This document shows, piece by piece, positions 28,167 through 36,595 of a DNA stretch of 64,000 bases (its first letter is position 1; every line of letters starts with the position of its first letter). This DNA comes from Candidatus Gastranaerophilales bacterium (GTDB lineage: Bacteria; Cyanobacteriota; Vampirovibrionia; Gastranaerophilales; Gastranaerophilaceae), in contig CAAFVD010000094.1 of assembly GCA_900766355.1 (NCBI GenBank), positions 40,782 through 104,781 of the forward strand, given 5' to 3'. The translations under genes and the position numbers were made by a program. The notes beneath the pieces were generated by a model. It was not told the origin of the DNA, did not search any database, and saw only the letters and a program-made list of their open reading frames with translations.

Positions 28167-28631
28167 TTAATTGAAAGAAATGTTTTCCATTTCTGTTACG
28201 GTTTTTCTAAATTTTCTTAATGAATCTCTGATTCTATCCATTTCTGCTTTAGGAAACATTTTATGAACTTTCTCAAAAACTTCTTGAGTTTTTATTCTTA
28301 TTTCGTCATAAGTTTTTTTACCTAATTCTGTCATTACAGGGATTTTTACCATTCTTGATTTTTTAGTGTCATATAATCTTGTTATCAAACCTTTTTCTTC
28401 AAGCGAATCTAAGAATTTACCTGTATGAGCTTTACCTTTAAGAATTGCATTGGCAAGTTCTATTTGGGACAGATTTTGATTACAGTCAAGAGTATCGAGA
28501 ATAGTGAATTCTTCAAGAGTTACACTTTTGACATTTTTTTCAAACCATCTTTTGAAGGTTTCGTGACAAACACGAGAAGACAATTCAATTTCATATCCCA
28601 AACTATCTATAAAATGTTCTTTAAATTCCAT
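28167..28631 (-). CDS. MarR-family transcriptional regulator
   Basis: A 154-residue winged-helix protein: NLSQIELANAILKGKAHTGKFLDSLEEKGLI is the recognition helix region, and RLYDTKKSRMVKIPVMTELGKK is the wing. A near-consensus AGGAGG ribosome site precedes the ATG. A perfect 17-bp inverted repeat sits 20 bases upstream, the expected autoregulatory site. It heads the operon with the efflux pump, so an effector probably releases it to induce export. Confidence 0.92.
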   Translation of the reverse strand: MEFKEHFIDSLGYEIELSSRVCHETFKRWFEKNVKSVTLEEFTILDTLDCNQNLSQIELANAILKGKAHTGKFLDSLEEKGLITRLYDTKKSRMVKIPVMTELGKKTYDEIRIKTQEVFEKVHKMFPKAEMDRIRDSLRKFRKTVTEMENISFN

Positions 28632-28650
28632 TTTTCCTCCTAAGAAAAAG

Positions 28651-28686
28651 TTAGTAGAAAATTCTACGAGTAGAATTTTCTACTAA
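28651..28686. promoter_or_regulatory. MarR operator palindrome
   Basis: A perfect inverted repeat: a 17-base arm beginning TTAGTAGAAAATTCTAC, spacer GA, and its exact complement. Within each arm TAGAAAATTCTA is itself a palindrome, so it offers two nested dimer sites, typical of MarR regulators. It lies just upstream of the regulator start. Confidence 0.88.
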
Positions 28687-28804
28687 TGTATCAAAAAGGA
28701 AATTTTGTGTCAATTTATTTGAGGAGTTAATTTTTATATTAACTTTTGTAAAGTGCTAAACCTCAAGTATAGCTTGATTTAATAAATTCGTTTAACAATT
28801 TAGG

Positions 28805-28834
28805 CAATTCTTAAAATAAAAAATACTTTATATA
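28805..28834 (+). promoter_or_regulatory. Bipartite promoter-like element (coiled-coil gene)
   Basis: CAATT (28805-28809), 15 nt, ACTTTATATA (28825-28834), both boxes perfect. Preceded by GG as at 60673 and 38928. It lies about 107 nt upstream of the ATG, leaving a long leader. Confidence 0.62.
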
Positions 28835-28941
28835 AATACGGGAATTAAAAGTTATAAACAAAAGTGCTACTTATAAGTGGTCTATTTTGTATTGAAAAAT
28901 TTCTGAGAATTAAGATTATTGAGGATATAGGAGTAAGACAG

Positions 28942-30939
28942 ATGGTAAACGGATTAAACGGATATTCAAATCAGGATATCATGTTACAAGAAGCAAGAAG
29001 AAAAGCTCTTGCCGCTCAACAAAATGGATATGTTCAACAAACAAATGAATCAATAATGCCACAAAATCAACCTGCAAAATCAGATAATGTTGTTGGCAAA
29101 GATGATGGTAAAATTGGATTTTGGAAAGGTTTAAAATCTTTTGGTAAAGGTTTGTTAAACTTTGGTAAAGGTCTAATTGGTTTTGATAAAAATGGCAATT
29201 GGAGTGCTGGTAGATTTTTGAAAAATGTTGTAATTGGTGCTGGCGTTGCAGCTGCATGTGTATTGACTGCTGGTACTGCAGTTCCTGCTATAATTGCTGG
29301 TGTTGGTGTTGCGACAGCTGGTGCTGGTCTTGCAAAATCTCAATATCAATTCTGGACTGCTAAAACTGATGCTCAAGCAATAGCTGCGATGGAGGATACA
29401 GGTTCTAATGTCGCAGGTTTAGGATTGTCCTTAGTTGGTGCAAAAGCTACTATGAAACAAGTTCCTGGGGTTGATGCAGCTAAATATGATGGATTTATGG
29501 GTACTTTAAGAGCTGGTTGGGATTCTACAACAATCGGGTTCTCAAAAGGTTTCTCAGGTCTTAAAACAGGCTACAATGCTTATAGAGCTGGTGGTTTCCA
29601 AACTTTAAAAACAGTGGCTAGTGAAAATTGGACAGGTTTCAAAAATACAGTTATTACAAATTATAAAAATGCTACAAAAGTTCCGACTCTAGAAGAACAA
29701 CAAACAAATAGAGTTAAACAATATGATGATAGAATAACAGAATTACAAGAGCAAGTTGCGGCTACAACAGACAAAGGTGCTAAGTATTCATTAAATAAAC
29801 AAATAAAACGTTTACAAGATGAAAAAACAAATATAGAACAAGCATATAATCAAATTAATTCTGAAAAATCATTTGCTAATGCACAAACAAGAGTTAATAA
29901 ACTTCAAGAACAAATTAAAACATTGAAACATCAAACAGAATCTTATACAAATAAACGTGTTAAATTCTTAAAAGAACATGAAATTGCTAAATTGGAACAA
30001 CAAATGGAAGTTTACAAATCTGTTCTTAATCAAAAGACTACTCAAGCAAGAAATATCAGAGCAGAAATTGAAACTCTTCAAAAGATTAAAGTAAAAGATA
30101 GAACTCCTGAACAAGTTGCAAAATTGACAAAACTTCGTGAACAACAAAGAGAATTAGGTTTCAAATTACCAAGTCGTAAAGAATATGAAACATTAGCCAA
30201 AAAATCAACCGAATCATCTCAAAAAGTGTTCAAGGCTCAAGAAGCATACGACAAAGTTCAAAGAGAATGTGCAGCAGCTGAAAAAGCAGCAAAGAAATTA
30301 TTTAAAGCAGACGCAAGTTCAGATGAAGCAATGGTAGCTCAACTAAAATACTACAAAGCAAAAGATGCAGTAAATAATGCTTACCAAGAATTAGCTCAAG
30401 CAAAAATCCAAAACGCATCAAATCAAGCATTCCAATCAGCAGCATCAGGTGCAGATTACACAGGAGCATTTATTCCAAAAGCTGGTCAATTCTTCCAAAC
30501 ATTTAACAATCTATACGGTAAAGCTGATGTACCTTTTGTTTCAGGAAAACGAGTTCCATTCACTCAATTATCAGTACCAGGAAACATTGGTAAAGCTCAT
30601 ACAATCGTTGCAACAAATGAATGGGTAAATCCTTCAGTAGGTGGTCCTTCTTTAGATGAAATGTTAATGCAAGAATTACAAAACGAACAAGTTGCACAAT
30701 ATCAACAAGCATCTCAAGTTCAACAAGCTCCTACAGAAGCTGATTATGCTCAATACCAACAAATGATGAATGAATATCAAGCAACAGTAAATGAAATCAA
30801 TGCTTTAAGAGCAGCACAAGCACAAGCTTACCCTCAAGCTCAAGCTTATCCTCAGCAAGTAGCTGGACAACCAAGAAATATAGGAATGGATATGCAAAAC
30901 CTAGACTCTATAATGAAAGCATACGGTTTTACTGCATAA
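28942..30939 (+). CDS. Unknown coiled-coil protein with Gly/Ala hydrophobic segment
   Basis: The ATG at 28942 has an AGGAG ribosome site, giving 665 residues. Order: a polar N-terminus; repeated amphipathic Lys/Gly/Phe units (GLKSFGKGLLNFGKGLIGF, about 55-75); a Gly/Ala-rich hydrophobic stretch (about 90-130); a Gly/Thr-rich region; a long Lys/Gln/Glu coiled coil (about 240-500); and a Gln/Tyr/Pro-rich tail. It is distantly similar in layout to the two glycine-zipper proteins near 59-60 kb and shares their promoter element. I do not recognise a family; a membrane-inserting or phage-tail-like role is only a guess. Confidence 0.72.
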   Translation: MVNGLNGYSNQDIMLQEARRKALAAQQNGYVQQTNESIMPQNQPAKSDNVVGKDDGKIGFWKGLKSFGKGLLNFGKGLIGFDKNGNWSAGRFLKNVVIGAGVAAACVLTAGTAVPAIIAGVGVATAGAGLAKSQYQFWTAKTDAQAIAAMEDTGSNVAGLGLSLVGAKATMKQVPGVDAAKYDGFMGTLRAGWDSTTIGFSKGFSGLKTGYNAYRAGGFQTLKTVASENWTGFKNTVITNYKNATKVPTLEEQQTNRVKQYDDRITELQEQVAATTDKGAKYSLNKQIKRLQDEKTNIEQAYNQINSEKSFANAQTRVNKLQEQIKTLKHQTESYTNKRVKFLKEHEIAKLEQQMEVYKSVLNQKTTQARNIRAEIETLQKIKVKDRTPEQVAKLTKLREQQRELGFKLPSRKEYETLAKKSTESSQKVFKAQEAYDKVQRECAAAEKAAKKLFKADASSDEAMVAQLKYYKAKDAVNNAYQELAQAKIQNASNQAFQSAASGADYTGAFIPKAGQFFQTFNNLYGKADVPFVSGKRVPFTQLSVPGNIGKAHTIVATNEWVNPSVGGPSLDEMLMQELQNEQVAQYQQASQVQQAPTEADYAQYQQMMNEYQATVNEINALRAAQAQAYPQAQAYPQQVAGQPRNIGMDMQNLDSIMKAYGFTA

Positions 30940-30960
30940 GTTCATAACAAAATCAATTCC

Positions 30961-30999
30961 AAAAACCTCGTTCTTAAATATTTAAGAACGAGGTTTTTG
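30961..30999. terminator. Bidirectional terminator
   Basis: AAAAACCTCGTTCTTAAA pairs with TTTAAGAACGAGGTTTTT; it serves the gene on the left (plus) and cysE on the right (minus). Confidence 0.93.
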
Positions 31000-31010
31000 A
31001 TTTGCTAATA

Positions 31011-31670
31011 TTATTCATTTTTTATATTTTCAAGTTGTTTTACTTTTTCTTGAAGTTCTAGGACTTCGTATTTCAATCTGTTTAGTTCACAAGTTACGGG
31101 GTCAGGGATTCTATTATGCATAAGAGTTCCATCAGGTGCTATAAATTTTTGATGAACAATTTTTCCAGGAATACCTACAACTGTTGAGTATTCAGGAACA
31201 TCATTCACTACAACAGACCCAGCACCAATTCTTACATTGTTTTCGATAGTTATATTACCTAAAATCTTAGCTCCAGCACCAATAATAACATTGTTTCCTA
31301 TTGTAGGGTGTCTTTTTCCGGTTTCTTTTCCAGTTCCACCAAGAGTTACTTGTTGGTATATCAAAACATCATCTCCAATAACGGTAGTTTCACCAATAAC
31401 AACACCTTCACCATGGTCTATAAAAAAACGATTTCCGATAGATGCTGCAGGGTGAATCTCTATACCTGTAATTATTCTAGTTAGATACGAAATCAATCTA
31501 GGAATAAAAGGTACATGCCAGTAGTTAAGCTTATGAGCAATTCTATGTGATATTAAGGCTTGTAATCCAGGATAACAAAACAATACTTCAAAAATATTTT
31601 TTGCAGCTGGGTCGTTATCATAAATAACTTTAATATCTTCTTTAATTTTGTTTATCGCTCTTATTATCAT
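31011..31670 (-). CDS. cysE: Serine O-acetyltransferase
   Basis: A 219-residue enzyme making O-acetylserine from serine and acetyl-CoA. The C-terminal half is a left-handed beta-helix of hexapeptide repeats ([10 protein letters not shown], then [12 protein letters not shown] with the catalytic His, and [15 protein letters not shown]). It starts 6 bases after the cysK stop, so the two are cotranscribed and feed cysteine synthesis. Length fits the short CysE form. Confidence 0.95.
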   Translation of the reverse strand: MIIRAINKIKEDIKVIYDNDPAAKNIFEVLFCYPGLQALISHRIAHKLNYWHVPFIPRLISYLTRIITGIEIHPAASIGNRFFIDHGEGVVIGETTVIGDDVLIYQQVTLGGTGKETGKRHPTIGNNVIIGAGAKILGNITIENNVRIGAGSVVVNDVPEYSTVVGIPGKIVHQKFIAPDGTLMHNRIPDPVTCELNRLKYEVLELQEKVKQLENIKNE

Positions 31671-31676
31671 AATTGT

Positions 31677-32561
31677 TTATTCAAAAAGTTCTGTAGATAA
31701 ATACCTTTCACCAAAATCGCACATAATAGTTACGATTAGTTTGTCAGGGTTTTGTTTAGCAAGTTCTTTTGCTGCGTACAAATTAGCACCAGATGAAATT
31801 CCACACATTATACCCTTAGTCTTAGCAAGGTTTCTAGCTTCTTTTATGGCATCATCACCTTTTACTGTTATAACACCATCAAGTTCGCCTGATTTATAAA
31901 TATCTGTGATGAAATTTGCACCGATACCTTGAATTTTGTGAGGGCCTGCAACACCATTTGTAATCAATGGACTTTCAAATGGTTCAACACCATATACCTT
32001 AGCTTTATCGCCTAGTCCTTTTTTGATACCAATAGCAGTTCCACCAGTCCCTATACCTGCAACAATAATATCTACCTTGCCATCTGTATCTTCAAGTATT
32101 TCTTTTGAAGTTGTTTCTATATGTGCTTTTGGGTTAGACATATTAGAAAACTGCATTGGTATAAAAGAATTGGTATATTCTTTAGCTAATTCTTTTGCTT
32201 TTTCTACAGCCCCTTGCATTCCCTTTTCTTTAGGTGTCAATACAAGTTCTGCCCCATAGCCTTTTATGAGTTTTTTGCGTTCTTCTGACATATTTTCAGG
32301 CATAACTATAATAATCTTTAACCCCATAACCGCACAACACATAGCAAGTCCAATACCAGTATTTCCGCTCGTTGGTTCAATTATTACAGTATTATCGTTT
32401 ATTTTGCCTGATTCTTTAGCATCTTTTAGCATATAATAAGATGCTCTATCTTTCACAGAATGAGAAGGATTTAAAAATTCAAGTTTTAAATAGATATTTT
32501 CATTATATTTGACTAAAGGTGTTTTACCTATCAAATCTATAACATTATTGTAAACTTTCAT
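31677..32561 (-). CDS. cysK: Cysteine synthase (O-acetylserine sulfhydrylase)
   Basis: A 294-residue PLP enzyme. The PLP lysine is in NPSHSVKDRASYYM, the substrate loop is PTSGNTGIGLAM, and GIGTGGTAIG binds the PLP phosphate. It is slightly short compared with typical CysK at the C-terminal tail. It lies between tyrS and cysE in a three-gene minus-strand unit. Ribosome site AAGGAAA. Confidence 0.94.
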   Translation of the reverse strand: MKVYNNVIDLIGKTPLVKYNENIYLKLEFLNPSHSVKDRASYYMLKDAKESGKINDNTVIIEPTSGNTGIGLAMCCAVMGLKIIIVMPENMSEERKKLIKGYGAELVLTPKEKGMQGAVEKAKELAKEYTNSFIPMQFSNMSNPKAHIETTSKEILEDTDGKVDIIVAGIGTGGTAIGIKKGLGDKAKVYGVEPFESPLITNGVAGPHKIQGIGANFITDIYKSGELDGVITVKGDDAIKEARNLAKTKGIMCGISSGANLYAAKELAKQNPDKLIVTIMCDFGERYLSTELFE

Positions 32562-32575
32562 TTTAGAATTTCCTT

Positions 32576-33796
32576 TTATTTTACTAATTTAGCAAATTTA
32601 CGTTTGCCTGCTTGCAAAACAACTTCTGAGTCAATATTAACAGTATAATTCAAATCTGAAATTTTATTTCCATCAATTTTAACCCCGCCACCTTGAATTA
32701 GACGTTTTGCTTCACCTTTACTTTGAACAAATTTCAAATCAAGTAACAAGTCAAGAATACCTTTACCGTTTTCTATAGTAACAGAAGGAATATCTTGTGG
32801 TATTCCCTTGTTGGATACAACATTGATAAACTCTTCTTGAGCTTTGTCTGCATTTTCTTTTCCATGATATTCTTCCGTAATTGTATGAGCTAACTGAAGT
32901 TTTATGTTTCTAGGATTAACATTTCCTGATTCAAGTTGTTCTTCAATAGATTTTAAATCTTCAGGTGTAATATCTGTTAATAAATCATAATATTTAGGAA
33001 TCAAAGTGTCAGGAATACTCATCAATTTCCCAAACATATCATTAGCTGAATCTGTTAATGATATACAATGTTCAGGATAAGTTTTAGACATTTTAACAAG
33101 TCCGTCAGTACCTTCAATAAGTGGTAATAACATAACCATTTGAGGGTATTTTTTGCCGTATGCAGCTTGAATATCACGTCCAAGTAAAGTATTAAATCTT
33201 TGGTCTGAACCACCGAATTCAATATCTGCATCAATTGCTACAGAGTCGTAAGCTTGCATAAGTGGATAGAAAAATTCGTGGATTGATATTGGTTTACCTT
33301 CTGCATATCGTTTTGCAAAGTCATCACGAGTCATCATTTGAGCAACAGTAACTTTACCAGCTAATTGAAGAAGCTCCATAAAGTTTAGCTTGTGTAACCA
33401 GTCTGCATTATTAACAACTTCAGCTTTTGATACGTCTAAAACCATAGACATTTGTTCAAAATATGATTTTGCATTTTCTTCAACTTGTTCTTTTGTCAAA
33501 GCAGGTCTTGTTTCAGATTTACCTGAAGGGTCGCCAATCATAGCAGTTGCGCCACCTACAATAAGTACAAGTTTATGACCAAGCTCTTGAAATTTTCTTA
33601 GCTTTCTCATTACAACAGTATGTCCTAAGTGTAAATCTGGACGAGTTGGGTCCATACCTAATTTAACTCTCAAAGGTGTGTTTGTATCATGTGCGTGTTG
33701 AAGTTTTACGGCTAATTCTTCAATACCACCAGGTAATACTTCTGCGTTTTTTGCTAAAATTTTAGCTTGCTCAATAAATTCTTGTCTTATTTCCAC
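32576..33796 (-). CDS. tyrS: Tyrosyl-tRNA synthetase
   Basis: A 406-residue class I synthetase with GTG start and AGAGGGAAA ribosome site. HLGH (HIGH motif) and KMSKT (KMSKS variant) are present, as is a C-terminal S4 RNA-binding domain (QSKGEAKRLIQGGGVKIDG). The sequence follows the TyrZ-like branch (DPTRPDLHLGHTVVMRKL). No T-box leader is visible in the upstream 126 bases. Heads the cysK-cysE unit. Confidence 0.95.
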   Translation of the reverse strand: MEIRQEFIEQAKILAKNAEVLPGGIEELAVKLQHAHDTNTPLRVKLGMDPTRPDLHLGHTVVMRKLRKFQELGHKLVLIVGGATAMIGDPSGKSETRPALTKEQVEENAKSYFEQMSMVLDVSKAEVVNNADWLHKLNFMELLQLAGKVTVAQMMTRDDFAKRYAEGKPISIHEFFYPLMQAYDSVAIDADIEFGGSDQRFNTLLGRDIQAAYGKKYPQMVMLLPLIEGTDGLVKMSKTYPEHCISLTDSANDMFGKLMSIPDTLIPKYYDLLTDITPEDLKSIEEQLESGNVNPRNIKLQLAHTITEEYHGKENADKAQEEFINVVSNKGIPQDIPSVTIENGKGILDLLLDLKFVQSKGEAKRLIQGGGVKIDGNKISDLNYTVNIDSEVVLQAGKRKFAKLVK

Positions 33797-33922
33797 AATA
33801 TTTCCCTCTTTATAATATGCTACAATAAAACAATAATAACATAAAAAGAAGTTTGCAAAATGATTTGTAATAAATAAATCTTTACAGACAAAATTACCCT
33901 TCTGATGTAAAATAAAATAATT

Positions 33923-36595
33923 ATGAATAGAAGAGATTTGTTGGAAAAATGTTTAAATGAGCGAATTTTAATTCTAGATGGGGCTATGGGGACAATGCTC
34001 CAAAAATCACATTTGACAGAAGAAGATTATCGTGGAGAAAGATTCAAAAACCATAAATCAGAGTTGAAGGGAAATAATGAACTCCTTTCTATTACTCAAC
34101 CTGAAATAATTAAAGATGTCCATAGAGCCTTTTTGAAGGCTGGTGCAGATATTATTGAATCAAACACTTTTTCTGCGAATTCAATATCACAAAAAGATTA
34201 TGACCTATCTGACTATGTTAAGGAATTAAATGTTCAATCAGTAAAAATAGCAAGAGAAGTTGCAGAAGAATATTCAACACTTGAAAAACCTAGATTTGTT
34301 GCAGCTTCTATTGGGCCAACAAATAAAACGGCATCTATTTCACCCGATGTTATGAATCCTGCGTATAGAGATGTTACGTTTGATGAGTTGGTAGCCACAT
34401 ACAAAGAACAGGTTGAAACCCTTGCAGATTGTGATGTTGATATTTTTCTTATAGAAACTATCTTTGACACCCTAAACGCTAAAGCTGCCATATACGCAAT
34501 AAAACAAGTATTAAAAGAAAAAAACAAAGATATTCCGATAATGCTTTCTGTTACCTTATCTGACAAATCAGGTAGAACATTATCAGGACAAACTTTAGAA
34601 GCTTTTTATTATAGTGTAGAATTTGCAAATCCTTTGTCTATTGGGTTGAACTGCTCTTTGGGTATTAAAGATATGATACCTTATATTGAGGAGTTGGGAA
34701 CATATAATAAATTTAGAATAAGTTTATATGCGAATGCTGGATTACCTAATGCTTTTGGTGAATATGAACAAACTCCTGAAATGATGGCAGAAGGATATCG
34801 AGAACTTGCTCAAAAAGGACTTTTAAATATTTGTGGAGGTTGTTGTGGTACTACTCCTGAACATATCAATGCAATATATAATGCAGTAAAAGATATAACT
34901 CCTCACACAGTTTCTAACATAGAAAATTATCAATCCTATTCAGGTCTTGAGCCTTTTGTGTATAATGGAAACCAAAATTTTGTTATGGTTGCAGAACGAA
35001 CAAACGTAACAGGTTCAAAAAAGTTTGCGAGATTAGTTAATGAGCATAAATTTGATGAGGCTCTAGAAATAGCAAGAGAACAGATAGAAAATGGTGCAAA
35101 TATTATTGATATAAATATGGATTCAGACCTTTCAAATTCTAAAGATTTAATGATAGAGTTCTTAAACTTGATTGCATCAGAACCTGATATTGCAAAAGTT
35201 CCTATTATGATAGATTCCTCTGATTTTAGAGTTTTAGAGGCTGGGTTAAAATGTACACAAGGTAAATCTATTGTTAATTCTATCAATCTCAAAGAAGGGG
35301 AAGAATATTTTATTAAAGAGGCTACTAAAATAAAAGATTTGGGTGCATCTGTCATTGTTATGGCTTTTGATGAAAATGGACAGGCTGATTCTATTGAAAG
35401 AAGAATTGAAATAGTAGATAGAGCTTATGATATTTTGGTAAATAAAGTTGGTATGCCGCCTTCAAATATAATTTTTGATTTGAATGTTTTTCCAATAGCT
35501 ACGGGTATAGCTGACCATGATAACAACGCTGTTGATTTTATAGAGGCAACTAGAATTATTACAACTAAATATCCAAAAGTTATGATTTCAGGTGGTATTA
35601 GTAATTTATCTTTTTCTTTCAGAGGAATGGGAAAAGTAAGAAATGCGATGCATGCAGTATTTTTGTACCACGCAATAAATGCTGGACTAAGAATGGGAAT
35701 TGTAAATCCTGCAATGTTAGAAATCTATGACAACATAGAAGAACCTTTAAAAAGTTTGGTTGAAGATGTTGTTTTAAACAAATCACCTGATGCAACTCAA
35801 AAGCTTTTGGATTATGCCGAAACTATAAAAACTACATCAGAAAAACATGAAGAAAAAATAGATGATTGGAGAAATGACCCTGTAGAAATAAGATTACAAA
35901 ATGCTCTCATTAAAGGTACAAGTAAACATTTAGAAGAAGATATAACAGAAGCTTTAGCAAAATATTCTCCAATAGATATTATTGAAAAATTGTTGCTTGA
36001 GGGTATGAATAAAGTTGGTGAGCTTTTTGGTGCAGGAAAAATGTTTTTACCTCAAGTTGTAAAAAGTTCACGAATAATGAAAGAGGCCGTTGATGTTTTG
36101 CAAGTCCATCTAAAAAATAATGGTGGTAAAAATATTGGACGTTACGTTATAGCAACAGTAAAGGGTGATGTTCATGATATTGGAAAAAATATTTTGTCGC
36201 TAATTTTAAAATGTAATAATTTTGAGGTTATTGATTTAGGGGTTATGGTAAGTTCTTCTGAAATATTAAAAGCTGCAATCAAATATAAACCTGATATCGT
36301 AGGACTTTCAGGTCTTATAACACCATCACTTGATGAGATGATTAATGTTGCTAAAACAATGGAGAAAGAAGGGGTTAAACTCCCTGCCATAATGATAGGT
36401 GGAGCAACAACAAGCAAGCTTCATACAGCATTAAAAATAGCACCAAATTATAATGGTTTGGTTGTGCAAACGAATAATGCTTCTGAAGCCGCTGTAGCTG
36501 CACAAAAAATTGTAATGAAAGATGCTAAATTTATTTCAGAAATAAAAAATGAACAAGATAAGCTAAGAGAAGAATACGAGGCAAGTTTAAAATGA
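33923..36595 (+). CDS. metH: Cobalamin-dependent methionine synthase, without reactivation domain
   Basis: An 890-residue MetH with three modules: homocysteine-binding barrel (1-320, with NICGGCCGTTPEH zinc ligands and an upstream Cys in LNCSLGIKD), pterin-binding barrel (about 340-610, VAERTNVTGSKKFARL) and cobalamin-binding cap plus Rossmann domain (about 640-880, GDVHDIGKNI with the cobalt-ligating His). The C-terminal AdoMet-binding reactivation domain of typical MetH (about 1200 residues) is missing. It overlaps the next gene by ATGA. Use of methyl-THF and B12 implies B12 uptake or synthesis elsewhere. Confidence 0.95.
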   Translation: MNRRDLLEKCLNERILILDGAMGTMLQKSHLTEEDYRGERFKNHKSELKGNNELLSITQPEIIKDVHRAFLKAGADIIESNTFSANSISQKDYDLSDYVKELNVQSVKIAREVAEEYSTLEKPRFVAASIGPTNKTASISPDVMNPAYRDVTFDELVATYKEQVETLADCDVDIFLIETIFDTLNAKAAIYAIKQVLKEKNKDIPIMLSVTLSDKSGRTLSGQTLEAFYYSVEFANPLSIGLNCSLGIKDMIPYIEELGTYNKFRISLYANAGLPNAFGEYEQTPEMMAEGYRELAQKGLLNICGGCCGTTPEHINAIYNAVKDITPHTVSNIENYQSYSGLEPFVYNGNQNFVMVAERTNVTGSKKFARLVNEHKFDEALEIAREQIENGANIIDINMDSDLSNSKDLMIEFLNLIASEPDIAKVPIMIDSSDFRVLEAGLKCTQGKSIVNSINLKEGEEYFIKEATKIKDLGASVIVMAFDENGQADSIERRIEIVDRAYDILVNKVGMPPSNIIFDLNVFPIATGIADHDNNAVDFIEATRIITTKYPKVMISGGISNLSFSFRGMGKVRNAMHAVFLYHAINAGLRMGIVNPAMLEIYDNIEEPLKSLVEDVVLNKSPDATQKLLDYAETIKTTSEKHEEKIDDWRNDPVEIRLQNALIKGTSKHLEEDITEALAKYSPIDIIEKLLLEGMNKVGELFGAGKMFLPQVVKSSRIMKEAVDVLQVHLKNNGGKNIGRYVIATVKGDVHDIGKNILSLILKCNNFEVIDLGVMVSSSEILKAAIKYKPDIVGLSGLITPSLDEMINVAKTMEKEGVKLPAIMIGGATTSKLHTALKIAPNYNGLVVQTNNASEAAVAAQKIVMKDAKFISEIKNEQDKLREEYEASLK

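Larger units (their letters stand above)
28632..28941. other. Divergent regulatory region, 310 bases
   Basis: It contains the MarR palindrome (28651-28686) and the bipartite promoter-like element (28805-28834) for the gene starting at 28942. I see no further gene. Confidence 0.6.

Noticed and set aside
33797..33922. Possible T-box or SAM/B12 riboswitch between tyrS and metH
   Set aside because: Only 126 bases for two divergent promoters, with no conserved T-box, SAM or cobalamin-riboswitch core.
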